Counted from the first letter of the stretch, positions 1 to 8,412 are shown. The stretch: DNA of 50,477 nucleotides from Enterovibrio norvegicus DSM 15893 (GCF_900115495.1 NZ_FOWR01000036.1:1-50477); one strand, 5' to 3'. The notes: generated by a model from the letters alone, not told the origin. Translations and numbers: made by a program.

Positions 1-245
1 TTCTTACCTGGAAGTAATATATCGAGCTGAGAGACCACCTTACTCATCGATAGGTGCCGATAAAGTGACATTCCCACGACGCTCCACACCATCAGTTCCA
101 TGGGGAGCCTACGCTTTCGAATCGTCGTGACGCCTGTGTCTTCAAGGCATTGATTAATGAGAGCGGGGCACAGGAGATCTGATAGGCCATTAAGTTGGTC
201 AGCAGAAAATTGGTGTATTCGGTCGAGGGCTTGTCTTAAGAACAT
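1..245 (-). CDS. IS4-family transposase, N-terminal part (cut by window edge)
   Basis: Read on the minus strand from the ATG at 243-245, an open frame runs off the left edge. It begins MFLRQALDRIHQFSADQL and continues through KRRLPMELMVWSVVGMSLYRH. This is the N-terminal DUF4372-like region typical of IS4-family transposases: a helical start, then a basic stretch followed by a Met/Trp/Gly helix. About 81 residues are visible, and the catalytic DDE part lies outside the window. The family usually has about 430-450 residues. No clear ribosome binding site precedes the ATG, because a strong stem-loop with a T-run ends directly in front of it. An inverted repeat at 317-335 marks the outer end of the element. 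The same kind of element supplies the C-terminal fragment at the right edge. The IS4 call rests on recalled family features, not on a search. Confidence 0.8.
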   Translation of the reverse strand, partial: MFLRQALDRIHQFSADQLNGLSDLLCPALINQCLEDTGVTTIRKRRLPMELMVWSVVGMSLYRHLSMSKVVSQLDILLPGK

Positions 246-280
246 AAAAAAATCCGAGTGTAGAAATACACTCGGATTTT
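246..280 (-). terminator. Stem-loop with T-run inside the IS leader, abutting the transposase start
   Basis: A perfect 12-bp stem (251-262 with 267-278) closes a four-base loop. On the minus strand it is followed by seven T, directly before the ATG of the transposase. It has the form of a rho-independent terminator for minus-strand transcripts, including readthrough from the AbgT gene. It lies inside the insertion sequence, between its inverted repeat and its gene, so it probably insulates the transposase from outside transcription. Confidence 0.75.
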
Positions 281-316
281 GCCAGCCTCTCAGGATCGTT
301 CAACCGATCATTTTTT

Positions 317-335
317 GCTTAACTGATCGGCATTA
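317..335. repeat. Terminal inverted repeat of the left IS copy
   Basis: Read inward on the minus strand the sequence is TAATGCCGATCAGTTAAGC. The right copy has TAATGCATGTGAATTAAGC at 50154-50172, read inward on the plus strand. The two agree at 14 of 19 positions, with identical outer TAATGC and inner TTAAGC. This places the element boundary near 335. Target-site duplications cannot be checked because each element is cut by the window edge. Confidence 0.7.
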
Positions 336-364
336 CGCACAGTGGCGAGGCTCTCGATGCATTG

Positions 365-390
365 CGGTGTGCTTTTGATCAAGCACACCG
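365..390 (-). other. Stem-loop just downstream of the AbgT-family gene
   Basis: A perfect 10-bp stem (365-374 with 381-390, six-base loop) lies 13 bases beyond the stop codon of the transporter gene. It has no T-run on either strand, so it is not a standard intrinsic terminator. It may stabilise the 3' end of the transcript. The IS boundary is only about 30 bp further on. Confidence 0.4.
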
Positions 391-403
391 GCAAGGATCA
401 CGC

Positions 404-1963
404 TTACATAGAGTAAGTGTATGGCGCTTGGATACCCAATGGGATACCTAGAGCCCAGTATGCTAGCAGGAAGATACTCCAACCGATCAGCATGGCAATC
501 GAGTAAGGCATCATCATTGACGCCAGCGTACCGATACCTGTGCTCTTCACATAACGTTGACAGTAAACAACCACCAGCGGGAAGAACACCATCAAAGGAG
601 AAATGATGTTAGATACTGAGTCACCAACACGGTAAGCCGCTTGAGACAATTCAGGGGAAATACCCAACGCCATCAGCATAGGAACAAGGATTGGACCAAT
701 CAATGCCCATTTCGCCGACGCAGAACCGATCAGCAGGTTCACACTCGCGGTAAGCAGGATCATACCAATGATGGTCAATTGACCAGGCATGTTCAGTGCT
801 TTTAGCAATTCAGCGCCTTCCAATGCCAGCAAGGTACCAATGTTTGATTGGCTGAATGCAGCAAGGAACTGAGCACAGAAGAATGACATCACGAGGTAGC
901 TACCCATCGTAGACATGGTCAGGCTCATTGCCTTGATGATGTCACCTTGGGTTTTGAATGTACCCGCTACGCGGCCATAAACCACACCTGGAATCACAAA
1001 CAAGATGAAGATCAATGGCACGATAGATTTCATCAGCGGTGCGGTAAATGCTGTCAGTTCACCTTCAGGTGAACGCAGTGCTGAAGATTCTGGAAGAATC
1101 GCAAACACCAGCAACGCAATACCTGCAAGCATGGCAAAACCTGCGCGGTTGAATGCTTTACTTTCGATATCCGTGAAACTACCCAAATCCGGTGCTTTTT
1201 CAGCATCTTCATCGATAGGCAGTTTGTTTAGGCGTGGCTCGATGATTTTCTCGGTCACATACCAACCGATACCCACGATCAGGAATGACGACAAACCCGT
1301 AAAGTAAAGGTTAGCCAGTGGGTTTACCACATAGTCTTTATCCAATACTTGTGCTGCTGACTGGGTGAAACCAGCAAGCAATGGGTCGATACCCGCAGGA
1401 ATGAAGTTCGCTGAGAAACCACCAGATACGCCCGCAAATGCAGCTGCAATACCCACCAGTGGGTGACGACCCGCTGCGTGGAAGATAATGCCGCCCAATG
1501 GAATAACCAGAACATAACCCGCATCTGCCGCTGTATGCGACACGATGGCCACTAAGATAAGTGCTGGTGTCAGCAGTTTCTTAGGGGTGACGTTTAGCAT
1601 TTTCTTCAAGCCAGTGGTGATGAAGCCAGACGCATCAGCTACACCCACACCCAGCATTGCCACTAGCACGATACCCATAGGCGCGAAGCTAGTGAAGGTG
1701 GTCACCATATTGGCAAGGAAGTTCGCCAATGCAGTACCTGTAAGGAGGTTGTTAATTTCTACGGATGCGCCGGTAACAGGGTGTATCAGGCCAAAATCAA
1801 CCTGAGAAAGAAGTGCCGACAAGCCCCATACAATCAACAGTCCATAAAAGAACAATAATGCCGGATCAGGGATTTTGTTCCCTGCTTTCTCAATCCCGTT
1901 GAGAAACTTGTCCATTGCGCTTTTCGGCGCGTCTGGAATGTTGTCCATAGCATGGTTACTCAT
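404..1963 (-). CDS. AbgT-family transporter (p-aminobenzoyl-glutamate type)
   Basis: This is a multi-pass inner-membrane protein of 519 residues from the chosen ATG at 1963, close to the roughly 510 of E. coli AbgT. The N-terminus MSNHAMDNIPDAPKSAMDK is followed by an amphipathic stretch ending NKIPDPALLFFYG, then many hydrophobic helices. Conserved blocks include SHTAADAGYVLVIPLGG, AAFAGVSGGFSANF and a C-terminal DSVSNIISPLMVFFP segment typical of the family. GGAG lies 7 bases before the chosen ATG. An upstream in-frame extension to 2038 is basic, lacks a good ribosome site and is unlikely. Family members import p-aminobenzoyl-glutamate or export sulfonamide-like compounds. No abgA or abgB peptidase genes lie nearby, so the substrate is uncertain. 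The gene ends next to an insertion sequence. Confidence 0.9.
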   Translation of the reverse strand: MSNHAMDNIPDAPKSAMDKFLNGIEKAGNKIPDPALLFFYGLLIVWGLSALLSQVDFGLIHPVTGASVEINNLLTGTALANFLANMVTTFTSFAPMGIVLVAMLGVGVADASGFITTGLKKMLNVTPKKLLTPALILVAIVSHTAADAGYVLVIPLGGIIFHAAGRHPLVGIAAAFAGVSGGFSANFIPAGIDPLLAGFTQSAAQVLDKDYVVNPLANLYFTGLSSFLIVGIGWYVTEKIIEPRLNKLPIDEDAEKAPDLGSFTDIESKAFNRAGFAMLAGIALLVFAILPESSALRSPEGELTAFTAPLMKSIVPLIFILFVIPGVVYGRVAGTFKTQGDIIKAMSLTMSTMGSYLVMSFFCAQFLAAFSQSNIGTLLALEGAELLKALNMPGQLTIIGMILLTASVNLLIGSASAKWALIGPILVPMLMALGISPELSQAAYRVGDSVSNIISPLMVFFPLVVVYCQRYVKSTGIGTLASMMMPYSIAMLIGWSIFLLAYWALGIPLGIQAPYTYSM

Positions 1964-2337
1964 GTAAAGCTCCATGGTTAAAAGTGTGTGTTTGCTTCGC
2001 TTACTGCGAATTATTTTGCTGACGTGAAACCACGTCATAATTATTCAACAGCATAAAATACATATTTAATTCTTATTTGATAGTCACAAACACCCAATTA
2101 ACTCACAAAAAAAGAATATTAGTTCAGGAAATACACAGCTTTCATACACACTGGAAACAATGAACCACCTGACGCGCAACAAACGAAATAATGCGTTTAC
2201 GTCAGGATGAAGAAATGAGTATTAAGCAGGCTGTTAGTGAGTGACGTCACGGTTTTGAGAGGGACAGAAGAATCAGACAAGTTCAAGTGAATATTGAAAG
2301 AAAGGCATACATCAATGAACAAAAAATCACCGTTGAT
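1964..2337. other. Intergenic region upstream of the AbgT-family gene
   Basis: I see no convincing gene here. It holds the leader and presumably the promoter of the transporter gene. The only distinct element is a perfect 10-bp palindrome, GTGACGTCAC, at 2241-2250, which could be a regulator site but cannot be assigned. Confidence 0.4.
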
Positions 2338-2369
2338 GAAAAAGCCTCCGCCTGATCGGCAGAGGCTTT
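2338..2369 (-). terminator. Rho-independent terminator of the RTX gene
   Basis: On the minus strand, GCCTCTGCC and GGCGGAGGC form a 9-bp stem with one G-T pair, followed by TTTTT. It begins about 25 bases after the stop codon of the RTX gene. Confidence 0.8.
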
Positions 2370-2390
2370 GAGCGCTTTAAGGGTTAGCGA

Positions 2391-4568
2391 TTAAACGTTA
2401 GCAAAATCAAACATGTCTGAACTTACGTTCCAGCATTTGAAGTTTTCGAGAACGATCTGTGTGTTATCACAATCAAACGTAATCAAGGTCGATTTACCCC
2501 AATCAAACGAATACACGTTGACTTGACTGATGTGCGTAGCGACAGAATTATCAATCACCAGCGAATCATAGTGCTTGTTGAAATCTTTGATGGTGTCTCG
2601 ACCATCGTTGGTTTCAAACACAAAGCTATCACAGCCACTGCCACCGGCTAAAATGTCGTTGTGGTTGCCACCTTGTAGCCAATCATTGCCAGAATTTCCG
2701 TACAACTTGTCACAATCATTACCACCCAGCAGGTGGTCGTCACCCGAGCCGCCAGAAAGAAGATCGTTATGATTGCCCCCGTTTAGCGTGTCATCCCCAG
2801 GGCCGCCGTACAATCTATCACAGCCGTCGTTGCCATTTAGGGTATCGTCCCCTGCTTGTCCATACAACATGTCGTTGCCAGCGCCGCCAGAGAAACTATC
2901 GTCACCAGCACCACCGAAGAAGGTATCGCAGCCGGCGCCACCGTCGCCATAATCGTTACCATCACCACCATGGATAGTGTCGTTACCGCCGCCAGCCCAG
3001 AAACCATCATTCCCGTTACCGCCATGCAACACATCGGTGCCATTACCTGTGGTGATGTGATCATCGCCATCGCCACCAAAGACGGTATTGTTACCACTGT
3101 TATCGGTAATGACATCATCGCCGCCATTCCCGTAGATGGTATCGTCACCCGCGCCGCCGTCGATCACGTCATCACCGTGGCAATCATCGGTTGCTTCAAG
3201 CACCACGTTATCAATTAAGGCGCCGATACAATCGGATTTGCCTGTTGCTGTAAAGCTCAGTGTGATGTCTTCAACGCCTTGAGGGATCTCAAAGCTGGCC
3301 TCGAAATTTTGGTAAGCACGAACCGTCGACTGGTTATCAAAGGATCGACTAAACAAAACATTGCCATCACCATCAAATACCTCAACCTTGAATGGACTGG
3401 TTGTGGTGTTGTTACCCGCAAAGCGATTGGCATAATCAAAGGAGAAGTTCATGGTGCGGTCGCCGTCTGCTGTCACGTTGGTGACATCAATATCCTGGCG
3501 AACAGAAGTGTTGACTGTGCTATCCAGCTCTAGCACTGTGTTGTGCTGCGGGTTGTAAGGCGTGCCACCAAACGATCCTTGCTGTAGTTCGATCTTGGTG
3601 GCATCTACGCTGTACCAACCCGGAACTTGATCGTCTTCCAACAATGTCCAATCGTTGCCAGAGTTATCCCCCCAGCTTTCAAAGCCACTGTTAAGGACGA
3701 GGTTTATTTCATCACCGTAAATGACATCATCGCCATCGCCGCCCGTGATCGTGTCATCGTCACACCCACCGGAAATGATGTCATCGCCGTCACCGCCGTC
3801 GATGGTGTCATCATCGTCCCCGGCCCAGAGATCATCATTGCCGTCACCGCCAATTAAGGTGTCATCACCAATATACCCTTCGAGTTTGTCATCGCCGTCG
3901 CCACCGTCCATGTAGTCGCTGCCAGCCTGACCAAAGAGCATATCGTTATCGCCATCACCGTACATTTGGTCATCGCCATCACCGCCGAGCATCACGTCGT
4001 CACCATTCCCACCATGTTGCGTATCAACGCCGTTTTGCCCCCAAAGATAATCCGCACCATTGCCGCCGTTTTGGGTGTCGTTACCGTCGCCCCCCCAGAG
4101 AATGTCGTCGCCAACGTTGCCATCCATGGTGTCATTGCCCGCATCCCCCCAGAGAATGTCATCACCTTGACCGCCATCCAAGGTGTCATCACCATCCCCG
4201 CCAAATAAACGATCAACACCGCCCTGGCCGAAAATAACGTCGTTTCCGGCTTGGCCATAGACGACATCGTCCGCTAAACCGGCATAGATAGTGTCATTAC
4301 CCTCACCGCCTTCAATATTGTCTTGGCCATCATTGCCATAGAGGAAGTCGGCACCACCGCCTCCGACAATGGTGTCATCCCCCGTACCGCCGTGCACTTC
4401 ATCATCGCCTTCCGAACCGAGCAAAGTGTCATTGCCTGAACCGCCATTGATGTAGTCGTTACCACCCTCGCCGCGGATATAATCATTGCCATCAGAACCA
4501 TAGATCTGATCCGCGTCTGATGTGCCTACGAGTGTGTCATCGTTCACTGTTCCATTGATCGTTGCCAT
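2391..4568 (-). CDS. RTX calcium-binding repeat protein with embedded jelly-roll-like domain
   Basis: The 725-residue acidic protein is built mainly of GGxGxDxxx nonapeptides. Residues about 8-285 form one RTX block and about 462-645 a second. Between them, residues about 288-460 form a non-repeat domain starting NLVLNSGFE, with a W-rich and then a beta-strand pattern ending IGALIDNVVLEA. This resembles the DUF642 or carbohydrate-binding jelly-roll folds. Residues 646-725 form a tail (DGRDTIKDFNKHYDSLVI ... DMFDFANV) of the type used as a type I secretion signal. There is no N-terminal signal peptide, which fits type I export. Nine cysteines (269, 447, 463, 547, 583, 619, 646, 700, 712) are unusual for RTX proteins. 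No enzyme domain is visible. It is likely a surface or matrix adhesin, but the function is not established. No type I exporter genes are nearby. AAGG lies ahead of the ATG. Confidence 0.85.
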   Translation of the reverse strand: MATINGTVNDDTLVGTSDADQIYGSDGNDYIRGEGGNDYINGGSGNDTLLGSEGDDEVHGGTGDDTIVGGGGADFLYGNDGQDNIEGGEGNDTIYAGLADDVVYGQAGNDVIFGQGGVDRLFGGDGDDTLDGGQGDDILWGDAGNDTMDGNVGDDILWGGDGNDTQNGGNGADYLWGQNGVDTQHGGNGDDVMLGGDGDDQMYGDGDNDMLFGQAGSDYMDGGDGDDKLEGYIGDDTLIGGDGNDDLWAGDDDDTIDGGDGDDIISGGCDDDTITGGDGDDVIYGDEINLVLNSGFESWGDNSGNDWTLLEDDQVPGWYSVDATKIELQQGSFGGTPYNPQHNTVLELDSTVNTSVRQDIDVTNVTADGDRTMNFSFDYANRFAGNNTTTSPFKVEVFDGDGNVLFSRSFDNQSTVRAYQNFEASFEIPQGVEDITLSFTATGKSDCIGALIDNVVLEATDDCHGDDVIDGGAGDDTIYGNGGDDVITDNSGNNTVFGGDGDDHITTGNGTDVLHGGNGNDGFWAGGGNDTIHGGDGNDYGDGGAGCDTFFGGAGDDSFSGGAGNDMLYGQAGDDTLNGNDGCDRLYGGPGDDTLNGGNHNDLLSGGSGDDHLLGGNDCDKLYGNSGNDWLQGGNHNDILAGGSGCDSFVFETNDGRDTIKDFNKHYDSLVIDNSVATHISQVNVYSFDWGKSTLITFDCDNTQIVLENFKCWNVSSDMFDFANV

Positions 4569-4970
4569 TTTCGATACCTTTTAATAAGTCATACGAATAC
4601 CGATGTAAGCACTTCTTTTGAGAGTAAGAAGCCCTATAGATATCTGGGCCAGAAAGACTAGAAGTTCATACATCGCACTATCGACTATGGCAGAGGTTGA
4701 GAACGTTTCAAGGGCAGGAAATGAGCGTTAAACCATGAAGTTAGATGACATAAGGTGAGGACTAAAAAAGCATTAACTACTATATAAGAGTGTCTAGTCA
4801 GTGTTTTTCTAAACAATAAGACAGGAATATATGGAGCGACATTCTGTTTGAAAATTCGGGCTATTGTACTGATGAAAAGCAGGTTTACTGATAAGCAGAT
4901 GTTTGCATAAATCCATGTCAATCTCCGGTCAGCTAATGGTTAATTTTTGACCTTTACATTGCCCAAGGCA
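4569..4970. other. Intergenic region between the RTX gene and the guaA terminator
   Basis: About 400 bp with no supported gene. A 78-codon open frame on the minus strand (4685-4921) has no ribosome site and resembles no family I know. The part next to 4568 should carry the promoter of the RTX gene, but I could not pick out a convincing one. Confidence 0.4.
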
Positions 4971-4971
4971 T

Positions 4972-5006
4972 AAAAAAACCCCGAAGCCTGTTCGGGGTTT
5001 AAAAAA
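4972..5006. terminator. Terminator of guaA, probably bidirectional
   Basis: A 10-bp stem (4976-4985 with 4991-5000, sequence AAACCCCGAA and its complement) has seven A on the left and six on the right. It therefore gives a T-run on the minus strand for guaA. It lies 50 bases beyond the guaA stop codon. Confidence 0.85.
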
Positions 5007-5049
5007 GCTAAGCGATTAACGCATACTTTATTGAAACGGAAATAATGAA

Positions 5050-6603
5050 TTATTCCCACTCAATTGTTGCAGGTGGTTTGCCTGAAATGTCATAAACAAC
5101 ACGGCTAATACCATCAACTTCATTGATGATGCGGTTAGACACCTTACCCAAGAAATCGTATGGCAGATGCGCCCAGTGTGCGGTCATGAAATCGATCGTT
5201 TCAACAGCACGTAGAGACACAACCCAATCGTATTTACGACCGTCACCCATTACGCCCACAGAGCGCACTGGCAGGAATACAGTGAACGCTTGAGACACTT
5301 TGTTGTATAGGTCCGCTTTGTGCAGCTCTTCAATGAAGATAGCGTCAGCACGGCGCAGCAAATCACAGTATTCTTTCTTCACTTCACCAAGCACACGAAC
5401 ACCTAGGCCAGGACCAGGGAATGGGTGGCGGTAAAGCATGTTGTAAGGCAAACCAAGTTCTAGGCCGATCTTACGCACTTCATCTTTGAACAGCTCTTTC
5501 AGCGGCTCAACCAATCCCATTTCCATGTCGTCTGGCAGACCGCCAACGTTGTGGTGAGATTTGATCACGTGCGCTTTACCCGTCTTAGACGCTGCAGATT
5601 CGATCACGTCAGGGTAGATAGTGCCTTGTGCTAGCCATTTCGCATTTTTCAGCTTCTTCGATTCTTCATCGAAGACATCGACGAACACGTGGCCAATTTT
5701 CTTACGCTTGGCTTCTGGATCTGAGATACCTTCCAGTGCGTTAAGGAAGCGTTCTTCGGCATCGACTTTAATGATGTTTAGGCCAAATTGGTCACCAAAC
5801 ATATCCATGACTTGCTGGCCTTCATTCAAACGAAGCAGACCGTTATCAACGAATACACACGTTAGTTTGTTACCAATTGCACGGTGCGCAAGCATCGCAA
5901 CAACAGAAGAGTCTACACCGCCCGACAAGCCAAGGATAACTTCGTCATCACCCACTTGCTCTTTAATACGCGCAACTGCATCTTCGATAATTGACTCAGC
6001 AGTCCACAAACGCTCACAACCACATACGTTCAGTACGAAGTTCTCAAGCATCTTCAGACCATTTTTGGTGTGCGTTACTTCTGGGTGGAACTGCACGCCG
6101 TAGTATTTTTTATCTTCATTTGCCATCGCCGCGAACGGACAGGTGTCTGTTTGCGCGATTTTCACGAAGTCAGCTGGGATCTCGACCACTTTGTCACCGT
6201 GGCTCATCCATACATCTTGAGTAGTTTCTAGGTCAGCAAACAGTGCTGAATCACCCGTCACCTGTACTGCTGCATAACCAAATTCGCGTTCGTCAGAGCC
6301 CGCGACTTTACCGCCAAGTTGCTCTGCCATGGTTTGCATGCCGTAACATACACCAAACACTGGCACGCCAGAATCGAATACATATTGAGGCGCACGTGGA
6401 GAGTTTGCTTCTGTCACGCTCTCTGGGCCACCAGACAGGATAATGCCATCTGGATTGAACTCACGAATATCCGCTTCATCTACATCCCAGCTCCATAGCT
6501 CACAGTAAACACCGATTTCACGTACACGGCGTGCGACGAGTTGAGTGTATTGAGAACCGAAATCCAAAATTAGAATGCGTTGGTCATGGATGTCTTTAGT
6601 CAT
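5050..6603 (-). CDS. guaA: GMP synthase (glutamine-hydrolysing)
   Basis: The protein converts XMP to GMP, using ATP and ammonia drawn from glutamine, in the last step of guanine nucleotide synthesis. Its 517 residues compare with 525 in E. coli. An N-terminal class I amidotransferase domain carries the nucleophile Cys86 in GVCYGMQ and the His173/Glu175 pair in QFHPEV. It is followed by an ATP pyrophosphatase domain with the SGGVDSS loop at 227-233. The C-terminal dimerisation domain ends KPPATIEWE, as expected. It lies 180 bp downstream of guaB on the same strand, the usual guaBA arrangement. The spacer here holds a stem-loop and a PurR-like box, so guaA may have some separate control. Confidence 0.98.
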   Translation of the reverse strand: MTKDIHDQRILILDFGSQYTQLVARRVREIGVYCELWSWDVDEADIREFNPDGIILSGGPESVTEANSPRAPQYVFDSGVPVFGVCYGMQTMAEQLGGKVAGSDEREFGYAAVQVTGDSALFADLETTQDVWMSHGDKVVEIPADFVKIAQTDTCPFAAMANEDKKYYGVQFHPEVTHTKNGLKMLENFVLNVCGCERLWTAESIIEDAVARIKEQVGDDEVILGLSGGVDSSVVAMLAHRAIGNKLTCVFVDNGLLRLNEGQQVMDMFGDQFGLNIIKVDAEERFLNALEGISDPEAKRKKIGHVFVDVFDEESKKLKNAKWLAQGTIYPDVIESAASKTGKAHVIKSHHNVGGLPDDMEMGLVEPLKELFKDEVRKIGLELGLPYNMLYRHPFPGPGLGVRVLGEVKKEYCDLLRRADAIFIEELHKADLYNKVSQAFTVFLPVRSVGVMGDGRKYDWVVSLRAVETIDFMTAHWAHLPYDFLGKVSNRIINEVDGISRVVYDISGKPPATIEWE

Positions 6604-6703
6604 TTTGAGCAGTCTTATCGTTACCGCCAGCTAAGCTTGATCGCTTGGGAAGACCCATACCATATGGGTTTTATTCCTACGCTGTGGTTGTGGGTTATGA
6701 AAA

Positions 6704-6724
6704 CGAGGCGAGTGTACTCGCCTC
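6704..6724 (-). terminator. Stem-loop in the guaB-guaA spacer, possible attenuator
   Basis: A GC-rich perfect 8-bp stem (6705-6712 with 6717-6724) has a four-base loop. On the minus strand it is followed by G and then TTTT. It resembles a weak intrinsic terminator and could reduce guaA expression relative to guaB. Confidence 0.45.
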
Positions 6725-6746
6725 ATATCAGTGCTTCAAGAAAAAA

Positions 6747-6762
6747 AGCAAACGTTTACGTC
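6747..6762 (-). promoter_or_regulatory. PurR-like box in the guaB-guaA spacer
   Basis: The sequence AAGCAAACGTTTACGT matches the known PurR palindrome ACGCAAACGTTTGCGT at 14 of 16 positions, including the whole core. It lies 22 bp beyond the guaB stop codon and about 145 bp before the guaA start. A role in guaA control is an inference. Confidence 0.55.
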
Positions 6763-6783
6763 TCAGGAATTCTTTACCAGAAA

Positions 6784-8247
6784 TTAGCTGCGACGGTAGT
6801 TCGGTGCTTCTTTGGTGATCTGTACGTCATGCACGTGAGATTCCGCCATGCCCGCACCTGAAATAACAACAAATTCAGCTTTGGTGCGCATCTCTTCAAT
6901 CGTTGCTGAGCCCGTCAGACCCATGCTTGAGCGCAGACCGCCCATTTGCTGGTGAACGATTTCTTTCAGGTGACCTTTATATGCAATGCGACCTTCGATA
7001 CCTTCAGGAACCAGCTTGTCTGCCGCATTATCTGATTGGAAGTAGCGGTCTGAAGAACCTTGAGACATTGCGCCCAATGAGCCCATGCCACGGTAAGACT
7101 TGTATGAACGACCGTTGTATAGGATCACTTCACCTGGTGCTTCTTCTGTACCCGCAAACATTGAGCCAACCATGACACACGATGCGCCAGCCGCGATGGC
7201 TTTACAGATATCACCAGAGAAACGGATACCACCATCAGCAATAACAGGAATACCGTAGCCATTTGCGACTTCAACAGCATCAGCAATCGCTGTGATTTGA
7301 GGAACACCGACACCAGTCACGATACGTGTAGTACAGATAGAGCCAGGGCCAATACCCACTTTAACAGCGCTCACACCAGCTTCAATAAGGGCTTTCGCTC
7401 CCGCACCCGTTGCGACGTTGCCGCCGATGATGTCGAGATCAGGGTATGCTTCGCGTGTTTCGCGAATACGGTTTAGCACGCCTTCAGAGTGACCATGTGA
7501 AGAGTCAATAAGTAGAACGTCCACGCCTGCTTCAACCAGTGCTTTTACGCGCTCTTCATTGCCTGCGCCAGCCCCCACTGCCGCGCCAACACGCAGACGA
7601 CCTTGCTCATCTTTACAAGCATGTGGTTTGGTTTCAGCTTTGTGGAAATCTTTTGCGGTAATCATCCCTGTCAGTTGGAAATCATCATTCACAACCAGTA
7701 CTTTCTCAACGCGCGCTTGGTGCATTTTTTCTTGCACTTCTTCGCGACATGCGCCTTCTTTTACACTCGCTAGACGCTCTTTAGGCGTCATAACAGCAGA
7801 GACTTTCTTGGATAGGTCAATCACAAAGCGAACATCACGACCAGTAATAATACCAACAAGCTCGTTACTCTCGGTGACGACAGGGAAACCGGCAAAACCA
7901 TGCTTTTTGGTGAGTTCAACAACATCTGCGATTGTCGCATCTGGATGAACCGTGACTGGATGGGTGACAACGCCAGCTTCAAAGATCTTCACTTGGTGAA
8001 CCATCTCAGCTTGCTGTTCAATTGACATATTTTTATGAATGAAGCCAATGCCGCCTTCCTGCGCCAGTGCGATAGCCAAACGTGCTTCAGTCACTGTGTC
8101 CATAGACGCAGAAATCATTGGGATGTTCAACGAAATAGTTTTCGTCAGTTGAGTGCGTAAGTCGGCAGTGTTTGGAAGAACTGTGGAATGTGCTGGAACC
8201 AGCAATACATCATCGAAAGTTAGGGCTTCTTTAGCTATTCGTAACAT
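6784..8247 (-). CDS. guaB: IMP dehydrogenase
   Basis: The enzyme oxidises IMP to XMP with NAD+, the committed step to guanine nucleotides. It has 487 residues, close to the E. coli enzyme (488). The barrel starts [13 protein letters not shown]. Two CBS domains occupy about residues 93-200 ([11 protein letters not shown] ... TGMITAKDF). The catalytic loop [11 protein letters not shown] carries Cys305, and further blocks include GGIRFSGD and the flap region SQGSSDRYF. The ATG at 8247 gives the usual N-terminus [13 protein letters not shown]. It is the first gene of guaBA and is divergent from xseA. A perfect TATAAT and two PurR-like boxes lie upstream, so repression by PurR with bound purine is likely. 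Confidence 0.98.
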   Translation of the reverse strand: MLRIAKEALTFDDVLLVPAHSTVLPNTADLRTQLTKTISLNIPMISASMDTVTEARLAIALAQEGGIGFIHKNMSIEQQAEMVHQVKIFEAGVVTHPVTVHPDATIADVVELTKKHGFAGFPVVTESNELVGIITGRDVRFVIDLSKKVSAVMTPKERLASVKEGACREEVQEKMHQARVEKVLVVNDDFQLTGMITAKDFHKAETKPHACKDEQGRLRVGAAVGAGAGNEERVKALVEAGVDVLLIDSSHGHSEGVLNRIRETREAYPDLDIIGGNVATGAGAKALIEAGVSAVKVGIGPGSICTTRIVTGVGVPQITAIADAVEVANGYGIPVIADGGIRFSGDICKAIAAGASCVMVGSMFAGTEEAPGEVILYNGRSYKSYRGMGSLGAMSQGSSDRYFQSDNAADKLVPEGIEGRIAYKGHLKEIVHQQMGGLRSSMGLTGSATIEEMRTKAEFVVISGAGMAESHVHDVQITKEAPNYRRS

Positions 8248-8299
8248 TGCAATATCTCACGCCAAAATTAAATACGGGGGGACTAAATATTGCCGCAGC

Positions 8300-8305
8300 A
8301 TTATA
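8300..8305 (-). promoter_or_regulatory. Candidate -10 element of the guaB promoter
   Basis: The minus strand reads TATAAT here, about 50 bases before the guaB ATG. No good -35 hexamer stands at 16-18 bases, and the PurR-like box at 8312-8327 covers that interval. A bound repressor there would block RNA polymerase. Confidence 0.55.
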
Positions 8306-8311
8306 CTGATG

Positions 8312-8327
8312 ACGCAAACGTTTGGCT
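8312..8327 (-). promoter_or_regulatory. PurR-like operator 1 of guaBA
   Basis: The sequence ACGCAAACGTTTGGCT matches the PurR consensus ACGCAAACGTTTGCGT at 14 of 16 positions. It lies just upstream of the guaB -10 element. PurR control of guaBA is established in E. coli. Confidence 0.75.
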
Positions 8328-8337
8328 ATAGATTTTC

Positions 8338-8353
8338 ACGAAAACGTTTGGCT
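8338..8353 (-). promoter_or_regulatory. PurR-like operator 2 of guaBA
   Basis: The sequence ACGAAAACGTTTGGCT is a weaker match to the PurR box (13 of 16). It is centred 26 bp from operator 1, and both share the right half AACGTTTGGCT. Tandem binding is possible. The site also lies within 60-75 bp of the xseA start on the other strand. Confidence 0.55.
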
Positions 8354-8412
8354 TTCATTTTTCGGCTCAGTACCATGTTCTCATCCCGCTGATTATCAAG
8401 GCATAAATATCG

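Noticed and set aside
2241-2250. The palindrome GTGACGTCAC as a specific regulator site
   Set aside because: It is a perfect palindrome but I cannot link it to a known regulator, and a 10-bp palindrome can occur by chance.
2837-4501. Several open frames of 60-120 codons on both strands overlapping the RTX gene
   Set aside because: They are shadows of the nonapeptide repeats. Their proteins are repetitive Met/Thr/Val or Ile/Ala strings without ribosome sites.
4685-4921. A 78-codon minus-strand frame upstream of the RTX gene
   Set aside because: No ribosome site, and composition like random AT-rich DNA, although it has one hydrophobic stretch.
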